Below, in pieces: positions 24,273 to 36,447 of a stretch of DNA of 64,000 nucleotides (the first letter of the stretch is position 1; each line of letters starts with the position of its first letter). Both the position numbers and the translations under genes were made by a program. Under the pieces are notes generated by a model. The model saw only the letters and a program-made list of their open reading frames with translations. It had not been told where the DNA came from and made no database searches. This DNA comes from Amborella trichopoda (lineage: Eukaryota; Streptophyta; Magnoliopsida; Amborellales; Amborellaceae): the NCBI RefSeq assembly GCF_000471905.2, contig NW_006499728.1:3522758-3586757 (forward strand), read 5' to 3'.

Positions 24273-26589
24273 TCAACCCCATGTACTTGTAATGGACTCT
24301 GGCAGAGGAACAACTTCAATTATCCCTTCAAGCATCAAAGTCACCATTTTCATGGATGGCCTCATAGAGGGATCATCTTGAATGCACCACAATCCCACCT
24401 TAACCATCCTCTCTACCTAATTCAAATCACTCAATGCTTCTTCATCTCCTTCCACTAGCTCATGCACCTTTCCTTCATAAAAGCAATCGTAGACCCAATG
24501 AGATAAGATCACTCGCCTCTCGTTGTCCTGACCTAAATCCATCCTCCTGCAACATATGATCTATCCCGAAACCGTAAACATCCACCTTTGCTGTGATTGA
24601 CACATTTCAAAACCACTCTAGAGCTACATAGCCCCTTGTCCCCCTAAGAAGTGTTTCAGTTCGAGTTTGGCCGTGTTGCAAGACTTTTGTCAATCCAAAG
24701 TCAGCGATCTTTGGGGTATTGGACTTGTCAATGAGTATGTTTCGCAGCTTAATGTCGCAGTGTATGATTGGGGATTCACACTCTTCATATAGATACATGA
24801 TGCCTCTTGATATCCCAAGTGCCAATTCAATCCGTTCACCTCAACTCGACCTTGTTGACCCGAACAGAAAACTTGCTAGAGTACCATTTTGCATGAATTA
24901 ATAGATGAGAACTCTATGATCTCCCTCATCACAAAAACCTAGTAGCCTAATCAAAATCTTGTGATATGTCGTGCCTATCACACTTAGTTCGTTTCAAAAC
25001 TACTCCTCTCCTAGCTCTGCTACCTTATCCAATGGCTTGACAGCGATATCTACTTGGATTCCAAAATCCGGTACCCCTTTGTACACAGTCCCGAAGGAGC
25101 CATTTGTGGCATCTTTTAAATGTGTGTATTTGAATGATAACAAATTAGACATTAGATTATTCTCGGCAGGCTCATTACTGATTGGGACCCATCTAAACCC
25201 TGCTCTTTTCCTAAGATTACAGACAATAACTACCATCGTGAGTAGGAAAAGAATCAAAGACGAGCCTATGAGAAAACCACCAACTAAGACCAAGCTTTGG
25301 CTACTGTTGCCTCTCTTGATTTTGCTATTCCCATTTGTCGCAATTTTGAGAGAACCTTTACCCCAAGTGTGCGATCTTGTCGGCCATCAAGCAAAGGCAT
25401 CCTCTTTTTAAAACATGATGAGCCTCTGTAAATGGCAACATCACAGGCACGGTCATCCATGCAAGAATGCTTGCACCTTTCTTCATCTGTTACCTGCATT
25501 TCATAGTCTCCAAAAGGCCAGTCAACATCCTGTAGTTCCATGGAGTAATTTGAAATGATCCATAATCTCCCGAGTAATCTACAGTGAAATCCTTTTCACA
25601 CCCACCAGAGCAGTTGTTGGGGTCACGAAAAGAGAAATTATCTGGGCAGAGGCACTTAATCTTCGCATTTTGGTCCAAAATACAATGACTATTGATTCCA
25701 CAAATGCTTGGAACAGCACAAGCATTTATGTTATTCGGAACACTCGAGACAACAGTCCATGATTGGCCACCTGAGGAACTTTTCCTGTGAGAGTATTGCC
25801 GAAAATATCCATTACTATCGAGTGTAGCTCTATGATAATAATCATCAATGGGACTTATTACAGTGGAAGAAACAGTGTCAATAACATCATTAGTTGAGTT
25901 CAAGAGGTAGATAGCTCCTGCAGTATTGAATAACATATTAACTGGAGGTTGTGTTCCGGCTGTTCCTGTAAAATAATATGCTCCATCAGGGGAAGGGAGA
26001 ATTCGATCTCTTGGGTAGAGAACAAGATTACCATCATTTTGCATAATTAGCATGAGTCTACCAGTTCCATAATTCCCATCCATGAGAGTGGAGTTTAAAG
26101 CTTTGCCTTGGCCTAAGGTTTGGCCTGGTAACAAAGTATCGGTTGGATAGTTAAAACTCTGCCATATTACAGAAGAACTGGAGTCCACAAGTACAAGATT
26201 ACCAGTATCAAGCATCGATGCTGAAGTGGCACTTACGGATCTATTGTAAATCCAGTTTTGTTGGCCTAGTGAATCCATGAAACCCAGCATACCATAAAGG
26301 GTTAACCGAATTGTCAATCCATTCTGTACTGGTTGATCTCTATTGGCTGCCCAAACTAGGGTCCTCTCCGATATCTTATTGAACCAAATTCCAATAAGGA
26401 ACCGGTCACCCCAATCGAGTAAAATCCAAATGCAAAGTCCCCAGAAGGAGAAACCCAGTACGAGTTGTTTGCTGAGGAAGAGGAAAGGGTGGTTCCTAGA
26501 GTCATGTTTCTATAAGATTGAGCATAAACATGAGGAAGAGGAAGGAGAGCAAGAAAGAGAAAGCAAAGAAGAGTAAGAAGACTGGCCAT
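24273..26589 (-). pseudogene. G-type lectin receptor kinase pseudogene, copy 3
   Basis: Aligns along the whole intact neighbour, from signal peptide MASLLTLL (ATG at 26589) to the stop at 24273-24275. Preserved parts are the B-lectin domain (MLDTGNLVLV), the EGF-like cysteines (CGINSHCIL, KCLCPDNFSF), a PAN region with the matching DGRQDRT motif, a membrane helix, and kinase pieces with HCDIKLRN and DFGLTKVL. Damage includes a frame change after FGFYSIG (about 26400), one near 25500, and a deletion removing about nine residues before GSFGTVYKG, so the start of the glycine loop is gone. There is a frame change or stop near 25000, another near 24830, and further breaks in the last 300 bp. The central 275-codon stretch (25490-26317) is still open, so decay may be fairly recent. 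Confidence 0.9.
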
Positions 26590-28849
26590 TATAGAGGGAG
26601 TTGCAGGCACAAAGGTATCAGATGCAGGAACCATGGTGCAGTCAAGGACTTGCCAACCTCCGTTTTAAAGGGTTCTAGCCTAGAGCTCAATTAGAGAAAA
26701 CTTGTTGCAACAAGCTAAACAGAAAACAAGATCCTATTTGTTAGGTGCCCTTAATGATAAACAAAGGTGGAGAGGCAAACCAGGGAGCTTGCTTTGGAGG
26801 AGGAAATAAAAAACAATTTATTTAATCATAAGAGAGTTCCAAGTCAATATGAAAAAGGCAACTAGCAATTGACTGGTTAAAGAAAGGTAGATGAAGCCAT
26901 TTAGAGGGTCTAATTCAGCCGTCTTCTTATTTTATTGTGCCACACAAAGCCTGGATGGTAAACACCATAAATTTTATGCCATGGGAGCCAGTTTCAATAA
27001 CACTGGATCCACTACCACAGAAAAAGGTGCGTGGCCAAACTAGATCCAATTTTTAACATATTGAAGTTTAGAGAAATTTATGCATCTGCCATAATTTTAA
27101 ACAGGTTTTAGGCGAAATGCATCCCGAATCACTGAAAATCCATCTCTGCCCCAAATCCATGAATTTGGAGCTAGTCTCTCAAGATTTGAAATGAACAGGC
27201 AAAGACAAGGTACAAGATATACCATTTTTAATCTAAAAAAACAAATTTTTTCAAATTCATTATCATGGTGGTAGTTGGATGATAGATGATAGCCCGGTAA
27301 TGTTTTAGGATTGAAAATCCATGGCAAAATGGAACTAAGGAAGGTAGATTCAGTATAAGTGTATGCCTAAGACTCACTCAACCCTAATGATTGATTTTTC
27401 TTCAAAATTTCATTTGATTTATTATTACTTATATGTTGAGTTTTCAAAGTTGCTTTTTTTTTTTTCTATCGAATTTTTTCCTTTGTCGACATTTTTATTG
27501 ATATAAGAAACTATGTATCCTCATGCATGTTCTATTCTACATGTTGGAAATTGAGAGGGTTGTTTGGTATAGGTAAATGGTACACATGCTGAATCGAAAA
27601 AAAAAACTCAGTAGTTGTCAGCGTCTTTATTAGAGCCTTATCCCAATTATTTAAAAGATAATAATAATAAACAAAAAAATTCAATAAACAAAAATTTCAA
27701 TGAACAAAAATTTCAATAAACAAAAGTTTCAAGAAAGACTTTCAATCATGCCAAATTTTTACAACTGAATTCCTTAAAGATTATTTATCCTCAATCAAGT
27801 GAAAGGAGTCAGAAGACCATGTAATAAACAAAAAAGTAAGTTGCTTCTTGGAAGTTCACAAAGACAAAATCTAACCATGTAGAGTTAAGACTCATGGACA
27901 GGTAGCTTTCCACTCCTCGGCTCTTTCTAAGGGTTAGATTGGAGCAAGATGAACCATTTACATTGATAAACTATAACAACTTACATTATTTTTCTTCTCC
28001 AAAAATTATAAATTAGATTTATGACAAATAGAAACATGCGTAGGGATTTTCCATGTAAAATCATCTGAATTTAAGTTCTCTCTTCTTTTGTTGCATCCAT
28101 TTTTGCTTTCTTGTTTTCTATCCTATTTTAAAAAGATCTGTAGGTTTTCTTTCTCTCCAAAAAAACTTCTTGATTCCTTCCCTCTTACATCCGTCTAGAA
28201 TTTTCAAATAAAATTTGCTTTCATATTTCTCCACCTCAAACTATGTATCCACCTCTTTTTTTGTTTGTTTACTTTCAAATAAAATATGCCTTCATATTTC
28301 TCCACCTCAAACCATGTATCGATCTCTCTTTTTTTGTTTGTCTACTGAAGATGTAACTTTTATGCACATTGTTTAGTTCTCAGGAACCCCTTAATAGAAA
28401 CAAAATTCACACAAGATAGGAAAGTTTATTACTCTTTTCTTTTGAGATGTGAATGTAATGAGATGGAAATTGTATATTGCATGTAACAAGATAGGAAAGT
28501 GGTAGGAAATTATTACTTTTGGATCTGACGCAATTGCCCTATTATAGGGTTGTACGATAATTATTTTTTCTCATTTAATTAATCAAAAACAAGTAGGGGC
28601 CTTCTCCCCCACTGAATTATCAAAAAAAAAAAATGTATATTACACCATTGTATTATTATTATTATATATATAATGAAAAAACCACCACAAAAATTATGTG
28701 GGGCACAATTACTTTTTCAAAGTGTTCATCTCACTCTCTCTTGAGCTCGAACCTAGGACACTTGGAGCTCAACAAGAGTCAATAATTAATAAATCACGAA
28801 TTTCAAATACAAGGATCCCACCCAATTTCATGTAAATAGTTGGCTAGTT
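26590..28849. other. Gene-free upstream region of copy 3, with local tandem repeats
   Basis: No gene supported. A 16-bp unit AATAAACAAAAATTTC repeats about four times at 27670-27735. A block of about 75 bp containing CATATTTCTCCACCTCAAAC is duplicated in tandem at about 28203-28350. Confidence 0.5.
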
Positions 28850-29300
28850 GCAAAATACGTGAGTATAACAACAAAAAAAGTATAAGAAATATAAAAAACA
28901 CAAAAGGAACTTACATGATTCACCTTAAGTGAGTTACATTCACAGTCCCAACAAGACAAAATCTACTATCACAATAGCAATTCCATTTTTGGATCACAAG
29001 AGATATAAATTTCTCTAAATATCAGAAAACCCCTCTTTGATATTCCTTTCTAAGCTTGCTCTCCTGATAAAAATTATTGTTGACGAAACTTCTCTTTACC
29101 ATAATTATACCATTACCGGTAAAAGGAACCTTGAGGGCATCTAATAGACTTTATCTCTCTAGAAGTAAAAAGTGACCAACCGAAGTAAACCTCTCCTTGG
29201 TAGCTATGCTTCACTAATAGCTCTAGGAGGCCCTCTCTCTCTCTCTCAACCAACCATTCTTATAACCTATAATAGGGTGATCCCTAATGGGATGAGCCTT
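28850..29300 (-). mobile_element. Possible LTR fragment
   Basis: CTTACATGATTCACC, GTGAGTTACATTCACAG and a following CT-rich part resemble the untranslated region of plant Copia LTRs, compared with ACGTGGTTCATCTAGG in the 18701 LTR. No termini were identified, so this is tentative. Confidence 0.3.
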
Positions 29301-29327
29301 ATGTGTTCCTTGATCTCCTTTTATAAA

Positions 29328-29636
29328 GAAAAATTGCTTCATGCGGGTTGGACCGCATTTCTAAATATGCGGTCCAGAAAGTGTGAAGGATTCATCTTAA
29401 AGATGGATGCAAGTAGGTGTTCCATCTAAAAACAATGGAAATTAACGGTCCAAATATTTTTTTTACTAAAATTATTATTTTTAGTTTTTAAAATTTATTT
29501 ATTATTCGTATTCATGATCTTCATGTTAGAGATTACATGTCTTTAAAAATGAAGTCTTAAAATCCATCTCAAAAATAAATTACTTAAGAGGCCCATATTT
29601 CTACATATGCGGGCTTGGCCGCATAGAAACCAAGTC
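29328..29636 (+). mobile_element. MITE-2 copy a, about 309 bp
   Basis: The left arm is TTGCTTCATGCGGG, then TTGGACCGCATTTCTA. The right arm in reverse complement is TTGGTTTCTATGCGGCC, then AAGCCCGCATATGTAGAAA. The shared interior includes CATCTTAAAGATGGATGCAA, GGAAATTAACGGTCC and TCATGTTAGAGATTACATGT. Confidence 0.7.
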
Positions 29637-29916
29637 CTTAAAAGAAACCAATAAGTCCTATTTCATCTCAAGAATATTCCTTTTGGTTAGTCCTAACATT
29701 ATGGTGCATTTGGTATGGTGATTTAGCTATCACTAGCCTTAACATTATGAAAATGCTTTCCCATAGTTTTGCACAAGCAAAGATGCTATTCAAGAAAGTG
29801 CTTTAGAGTTTTCCATTAACCATGTATACAAAAGTAACCGTTCGCATCAATATCTCTATTAAAGAGAGATATTTCTCTGAAAACAAACATGACCTTATAG
29901 TCCTAGTACTTGGTTC

Positions 29917-30150
29917 ACCATCATCGTCATAATTTTTTTTTCAACTATTTGAAGTCGGCTACATCAATCTTAGTCCGTCATTATGCTCTGTCAACAGCTA
30001 GATGCTGTTGTCCTAGTACTTGGATCAAGCTCTATTTAAAAGGTCCTATGAATGGGCCTTCTCGAATACTTCATAATTCCACCATCCCAACTTGTTTCAA
30101 ATCGCTTAAACTTCTTCACCCCCATCATCTAGAGCGAAATTTCGCTGCTA
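29917..30150 (-). mobile_element. RTE-type LINE 3' end
   Basis: On the minus strand the sequence ends in AGCCGACTTCAAATAGTTG followed by a degenerate GAT/ATG tail, the typical 3' end of plant RTE LINEs. The full-strength version is at 42580-43112. Coding remnants are too short to assign. Confidence 0.6.
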
Positions 30151-30308
30151 TAATAAGTAAAATAACTTATCAATCCAAATCATTAAAAAAATAAAATTGG
30201 GTCCTCTTGGCTTCATTGCCCATAAGTGATAATGACCACACTTTTGCCAAAATGGTGTGGTCTACCTCACGCTATAGTGTAACCTTTTTTTATGGAATAT
30301 TTAGTTTA

Positions 30309-30697
30309 GGGTGCAGTTTTTATAAGGTTGCAACCTTAAACAATTTAATTAAGGCGCACCTCCAAATTTTAACATAACATATGATTTTGGTATAAGTACT
30401 TCTTAGGATTTCCTTAAAATCTATTTTTATATCTAATTATAAAATTCTAAACTCAAAAAATGGTCAAAATCAAGTAGATCATATAAAAATCTTGAAAACG
30501 AATGGTCTAGATAATGTGTTGCAAGATGCATTATTTTTAGGACTCAAAATCTTTTTTTTTTTTCATATTCATATGTCTCGATGTCGAGCTAATCAATTAG
30601 GGGATTTTTCAACATTAAAATAACTTTTTTTGATGGATTTTTGAAGTGCATATATAGTTCCACATTTTAAGGTTGCAGCCATATATAAACTTTTCCC
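30309..30697 (+). mobile_element. MITE-1 copy E, 389 bp
   Basis: From GGGTGCAGTTTTTATAAGG to ATATATAAACTTTTCCC, with AAGGTTGCAACCTT in the left arm. Flanks TTTAGTTTA and TTCAGTCTA match at 7 of 9. Confidence 0.85.
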
Positions 30698-30704
30698 TTC
30701 AGTC

Positions 30705-30950
30705 TAGGAATGTATATTATTAGATCATTTTTTTGTTTTTTTTGTACAAGGAGATCACATTTATTTTTAGCCATTAAATGTAAAATCTAATAGATGAAAG
30801 TATTTCACAATATTTGATAAATTTTATTTTGGACTTTATGCCTAAACAATCACGCATCATTAACCACCTGATTTCAAATCTAACTACCAATTCTTATTGT
30901 AACCTCCTTGTATCAAAAGTAAATGATTTGTTGTATACTTTTTGACACAA
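30705..30950. mobile_element. MITE-4 copy
   Basis: Left AGGAATGTATATTATTAGA and right TGTAACCTCCTTGTATCAAA, AGTAAATGATTTGTTG, pair as inverted arms with the 3534 element's layout. Diverged. Confidence 0.5.
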
Positions 30951-31786
30951 TATAAAATTTACCGATGAATACCACTCCGGCAAATTAACTGTGTTTTAAG
31001 AGAAAAGTAAAAATCATGAAAGAAATCTCAAGAAGAAAAAGTAAAAAACGAAAGATACGAGTATTCCGGCATGAGCCCATAAGCACAAGAGAAAGAAACA
31101 CACCTACAAAAGATCTCTCTCCAAAAAAACAATTTCTTTATTAATCAACATTATTTCCCCAATTATAATGCGTGTAACCCTTTTATGGAAGGGTTCTCTT
31201 CCAATAACCTTCTAAAAAAATACACTTCCTTGTCTAAAAGCTTACCACTCTAATCAAATAAACTTTTATTCATATTAAGCAACTACTACCTCCTCTACAA
31301 TGCACGCCCCTCCTCTTTTAAACTTATCTTCTTTTTAAAAGATATCCCCTTACAAACACAACATTTTTCCACTATCAATATGCACCTCCCTTAACTATAT
31401 GAATTAGTTTCCTCCCTTAACTATAGGAATTAGTTTCCAAGAGTAAAGCAATCCTTACTAAAACTACGTACTTCTCTTTGTTAATAGATATACTACCTTG
31501 TGCCTCCAATTAATACAAGATAAGTCTCTTTAAAATATAAAATTGGTAACCTCCTATCTTCCTTAAAAAAAACTAGAACGGATCTAAAAAAACTCATACT
31601 TCTAAAAAACGCACATGCCGAAAATAAATAGACTTTATCAAATTGACCGGAAAACCATATGAATTCCTATTTCTAAAAATTAACTCCAATAAATAAATAA
31701 ATAAAAACCTGCCTATATCTCTAAAAATTAAATTAAATTTTTGTAGCCACTGGATTTTGAACTACATCACTTTTCCATTGGTTTTT
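30951..31786. other. Gene-free sequence
   Basis: Pyrimidine-rich on the right; no gene. A/C-rich short repeats (ATAGGAATTAGTTTCC twice near 31395-31440). Confidence 0.4.
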
Positions 31787-32151
31787 TGGGTGAGATTTGT
31801 ATAAGTTGTCAACATCAAACAATCAAAATAAGGAGCACCTTCAAACTCTATCAAAAGATGCAATTTTGATGCCGAAAACTTTATGAGAAAATATATTTCC
31901 ACCCTTAATTATAAACTTAAAAAATTAAAAAGTGCAGATCAAATAGATATATAAATACGTAAAAATCTTGAAAATGAACTGTCCAGATATTGTGTTACAA
32001 AATGCATAGGACTTCAAAACTTCTTTTTTTTTATATCTATAGATTCCATACATATTGAGATCAAGATGATCGATTAGAGAGCTTTCCAGTGTTGGAACAA
32101 TATTTTTCGATTAGTTTTTTAGGTGTACCATAACTCATATAAACTTTTTCC
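31787..32151 (+). mobile_element. MITE-1 copy F, 365 bp
   Basis: From TGGGTGAGATTTGTATAAG to CATATAAACTTTTTCC. Flanks TTGGTTTTT and TTAGTTTTT match at 8 of 9. The interior is diverged but collinear. Confidence 0.8.
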
Positions 32152-32272
32152 TTAGTTTTTTCGGCCACAAGGATAGGTGCATAATCCAAAGCCGTTTGGT
32201 AGTGCCACAATTGTTTGGCCTTTTGGGTGAAAGAAGGTTTTGTGGACCTATGTATGTAAATAATATTTTCCA

Positions 32273-32515
32273 TGATATATTTGTTTTAGAACTTGAAATC
32301 TTTTTTTTTTATATCCATGAAGGTCGAGATCATCAATTGTAAGATTGTTCAACGTTAGAATAATCTTTTAAGTTAAATTTTTATGCTACACCTTACTTCT
32401 ACCATATAAAATTAACATCTCATATAAACTTACCTTACTTCTACCATATAAAATTAACATCTCATATAAACTTACCTTACTTCTACCATATAAAATTAAC
32501 ATCTCATATAAACCC
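32273..32515 (+). mobile_element. MITE-1 copy P, right half
   Basis: The right half of the family from AGAACTTGAAATC through GTCGAGATCATCAATTG to CTCATATAAACCCTTTCC. The left half is missing. Its end is expanded by a 42-bp tandem repeat. Confidence 0.65.
32391..32514. repeat. 42-bp tandem repeat, 3 copies
   Basis: The unit containing CCTTACTTCTACCATATAAA and ATTAACATCTCATATAAAC starts at 32391, 32433 and 32475, nearly identical. It is the amplified end of the MITE-1 arm. Confidence 0.9.
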
Positions 32516-33349
32516 TTTCCTTTTAGAAAATATCCATTATGCGCTTTAATCAGACAGGGCTAGGCACAAGACCAAGGCTTAGTTCACCCGAGTAAAGAGC
32601 GTCGAGCCAGGGCCAAGGCCATTGCAAGCCCAGGACTAGGGTCCCAAGTCGAGCTAGGTCAACTCTTACCTAGCCCACTACCGCGCCTAGCGAAAAAGAT
32701 CGTGCACACCAAAAGCGTTACCATAGTTGAATGACTCTTCTATCATGAAAATGAGCACTTGATCCAAACAAAAGCATAGAGCTAAAAAAGGGTAGAAGAG
32801 AACAATCATAAAATATTAAAGAACTAATGAACATTATGTGGAAATACTTAAGTATCTAAAATTCGTTGAGTACAATTATAAAATGCTCTATAGTGTGAGC
32901 ACCCTATCATAACCCTTAATAATTTACCCATTTTTGCCGGTTCAAATCATGGCCATGTGTTTTTTATGGGCCCTTTGAAATTAAATCAAAATGCAAAATG
33001 TTAAATAGTTTATATCTCTTATGATATTTGATAAATTTTTAAAATTTTTCACTTTCAATTTTTTTTTTAGTTCAAGCAGTGATTTGAAAATCACTAAGCC
33101 AACTCAAAATTGTCGAAATTGGCTGAGAATCAGGAGCTTGGTGATTTCAAAGAATTTGTTTGTTAAATATAGCCCAACCTAACTCGGGATCACCTGAATA
33201 GGACTTCACGAATCGAAATCAGACCCCATCAGGTTGGAGCCCAGTTTTGATTTTTTTGTAAAACTGGCTTCAAGATTATTAGGACAACACATAATCATCA
33301 AGTAGTAGATTTATAAAACTTCAATAAGCTGAAGAGTCATTTGAATTAG
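32516..33349. other. Intergenic, with a GC-richer block
   Basis: A block at 32545-32700 made of CCAAGGC, GCCAGGGCC and CTAGCCC words resembles the 11157-type islands. The rest is AT-rich, no gene. Confidence 0.4.
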
Positions 33350-33745
33350 GAAAAAGTTTATATAACGTTGTAATTTCAGAATGTATAATTAATGTACACC
33401 CCAAAAATCCATTGGAAAAAGTTGTTTTTGATATTGGAAAGCCCTCCAATCGATAATCTTCACATTGAAATATATGGATAAGAAAAAAAACAACAGATTT
33501 TGAGTCAAAAAAATAATGCATCTTGCAACACATTATTTAGTCGATCCATCTTCAAGATTTCCATGTGTTTATAAGCGTATTTGATTTGAACCATTTTTTA
33601 AACTTAAAATTTTCAAATTAGAGATATAAATAGATTTTCAAGTTGTCCTAAAACCTTTTGATACGAAAATCACGTCTTGTGATAAAAGTTAAAGCTGCGC
33701 TCTAATTTGATTGTTTAAGGTTGCAACCTTATGCAATCCACACCC
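33350..33745 (-). mobile_element. MITE-1 copy H, 396 bp, perfect 9-bp flanking duplication
   Basis: Reverse orientation: starts GGAAAAAGTTTATATAACG and ends AAGGTTGCAACCTTATGC, AATCCACACCC. TTTGAATTA flanks both sides exactly (33341-33349 and 33746-33754). It inserted about 55 bp beyond the stop codon of kinase pseudogene copy 4. Confidence 0.92.
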
Positions 33746-34469
33746 TTTGAATTAAGCTCAGCAAAACCCATAAAGAGCTACATGCTCGTTCCTTTTGTGA
33801 ATCAAAAGGACGCAAGGGGATCAACAACTTCAATAGTTCCTTCCAACATTTGGATCACCACCTTCATGGAAGGCATTATAGATGGATCTTCTTGGTTGTA
33901 CCACCCTAACTCTCTCAACTTCTTTCATGTCACCCATCTCCATCTCCTAGCTCATGCACCTTACCCTTACAGAAGCAATCATAAACCCCCTTTGATAAGG
34001 TTACTTGGCTCTCAAGGGTCTGACCCAAGTCTAACCTCTTCATACATCATATGATCTCTAGCAGCACAATTCCAAAGTTTTAAACATCCACCTTTGTTGA
34101 GACCCGAACATTTTGGAACCACTCTGGAGCTACGTACCCCGAATAACTATGAGAGTTCAAGGATGGTCATTTGAGCTTTGCCAGCCCAAAGTCAGCTATC
34201 TTTGAGGTGTAAAACTTGTCGAGCAGTATGCTCTGAGGCGTAATAGCACAATGTATGATAGGGGATTCACAGTCCTCATGCAGGTACATAATCCATCCAG
34301 CTAAACATGGTATCAAATTGAATCCTTTCACTCCAACTCCTCCTTCTTGGGCCGAATAGGAAATTCGCAACAGATCCATTGTGCATAAACTCATACACAA
34401 GAAGCATGGGATTTCCTTAATTACAAAAGCCCGGACCAGGTTTTTGTTGGGTTTTTGTGGCAATTAAAG

Positions 34470-35805
34470 GCCTTATGAGAGCTTGTATATAAATATTTTA
34501 TATAGTGGCATATAGATTGAATAGGAGTATGGTCCTTTGTGGATCATAATAGTCAAATTTTTATTTACAGATATTCAAACTTGGCTTGACGTGCTAGGCC
34601 AATCGAGTTGGAAAAACCCTAATTCCTAGGTATAAAAATAAATCAATGAGGGTTTTATGGGTCATCCTTTGATGATGTTGGAGTTGCTCGGATGAGTGAA
34701 CCGAGGGGCTGTGTGACTCATGTGTGTAATAGTCGGCCTCTAAAGACGAGGGTCAATCGTATCGGGAAAGTAAACCACTTTTCAGGGTGAAATGTGTATA
34801 TGTGCAAGAGATTACCCCTATGCATCATATAGCTGAGGTTGTACCATGGTCCGAGTGATCTTGAATTCATATTTTGGGGAGAACCTATAGTCCATAGATT
34901 GGGATTGTGTCCCTTACCTATTGGCTGACTTTGGTAGCCCAATCATGAACCCCAGTAGTGGTATGTAGATCATGGGAATTGCTATGTCAGTTTGAAAAAA
35001 TAAGTGGGGATTATAGTCCACAATAGATGACATAGTGCTTCATCGATATTATAATTCTTAGACCTATAAGGATCTGATTCCCATTAAAATTGTTTGATTT
35101 TAATTTGTTTGATGATATATGATTTTTATATTGATTATTTTAATTTGTTTGATGGATGGATGGCTGATGCAATCTGCATAAGAATAACTAAACCCTAAAG
35201 AAACCCTAGCCCATGAAAAATATGTAAATGGGAGTTCCATCTCCCTGTACACCTCTCTCTCTCTTTTCTCTCACTAGAATTGGGTGGTACACCACCCATA
35301 GGGAAACTCTCTCTCTCTATCTCTTTAAGATCTTCTCTCTCCAAGATAGGTTCTAAGGGGGGCACGCCCCACTCAAGTACTATTGGCTAAAGCATTGAGG
35401 TCTTTCTTAGTAAGTAGTAAGTTCCATGCTCTCATAATATCAAGGGTTTAGCTGAGGAGACTCGGTGGGAGGACATCTTTCTTAATACCTAGTAAGTTCC
35501 GTGCTCTCGTAATATCAAGGATTTAGCAGAGAAGACCTGGTGTGGGTTTTACTAAGTCTGGCTTAGGTCATCTCTATCATCTTTTACTATGTGTTATTTC
35601 TTTGTGCCTTTCTTATTCGCATAGCATTGTGTTACTTTTATTTATTCATTAAAAGGAGTTGTAATCAGTAGTAGCAAGATAAAACCACCTTTATTTATTT
35701 GTTTATTTCAAGGAGTTTTATTGTATTTGGACCATTGTAAGTGTTTGGTGAAAAAAAAAAATTTATATACACCGTGCTAGATCACCTTGTCTAACTTTCA
35801 ATTTT
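34470..35805. mobile_element. Insertion of unknown class within kinase pseudogene copy 4
   Basis: About 1.3 kb separating two collinear halves of the kinase. No coding region. It contains an imperfect direct repeat of about 65 bp (GTAAGTTCCATGCTCTCATA near 35413 and GTAAGTTCCGTGCTCTCGTA near 35485), CT-rich tracts and an A-run near the right end. A solo LTR or retroposed transcript would fit its size, but no TG..CA termini are evident. Confidence 0.5.
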
Positions 35806-35812
35806 TGCGATG

Positions 35813-35905
35813 AGTTTGGCCAATTTTATCAAATTAGTAACTCATACTGAATTAGATAAAATTGTTGTGAAATTATTTTTGTGATGAGTTTGGCCAATTT
35901 TATTT
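35813..35905. repeat. Direct repeat at the right edge of the insertion
   Basis: GATGAGTTTGGCCAATTTTA occurs at about 35815 and again at about 35883. The pre-insertion kinase sequence (GTGATGGGTTTGGCCAATCA in copy 1) shows that it is target DNA. A degraded third copy lies on the left edge at about 34440-34465. Confidence 0.7.
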
Positions 35906-36206
35906 AATTGTTTGAAAGAAATTTCAACCCTATATCCTAAATCCAAGACATCCTTGTAAACACTCATCTGTGGCTACCTGTAGATGAGTGTAAGTGAATA
36001 ATTTTAAGTTAGATATGGTACCAGTTTCTATTCTACTGGCGTGCGTGATCTTCGCTTACAACTTTGATGACCGGCAAAACATCTTCTTCCAACTATACAT
36101 GGCCCAGAAGAAGCATCAGCCATCCATCCATGCCTCCCTCCTTCATAATTCATGTCAAAACTTTTCTCGCAAGAATACTGTCCATCGTTACCCTTTGATA
36201 ATATGA

Positions 36207-36447
36207 GGGTTACATAATGGAAATAGTCATTGCCATTTTAAGCAAATTGGCATTTAACCGATTAATAAAGTAAAAAATGGGAGAAAAAAAAAAGAGAAGG
36301 AAAACTTCACACAGCGTAAATAATAGAAATAGACAGAAAAAATAAGAAACAATCGGAGAAAAAAAGGGGAAAAATTAATACAAAATGGTGAAAGAGAGAA
36401 AGAGATACATAAAAATATTTTAAAAGTAGGGAAGATTTCTTAGATGG
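36207..36447. other. AT-rich gene-free stretch
   Basis: A/G-rich, no gene. Confidence 0.4.

Larger units (their letters stand above)
33802..36206 (-). pseudogene. G-type lectin receptor kinase pseudogene, copy 4, heavily decayed
   Basis: Only the kinase half and traces of the extracellular half remain. The C terminus reads PSMKVVIQMLEGTIEVV, with a stop at 33802-33804. Upstream come YVAPEW-region traces, DFGLAKL, and a catalytic loop reading HCAITPQS, where the catalytic Asp, the Lys and the Asn of HCDIKPQN are all replaced. The match breaks at about 34470 and resumes at about 35876 (GATGAGTTTGGCCAAT) with the region before the glycine loop. It then runs through deleted PAN and EGF-like pieces to about 36206. 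The lectin domain and signal peptide are absent. The lost catalytic residues, many frame changes and the 1.3 kb insertion make this the oldest of the three dead copies. Confidence 0.8.
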
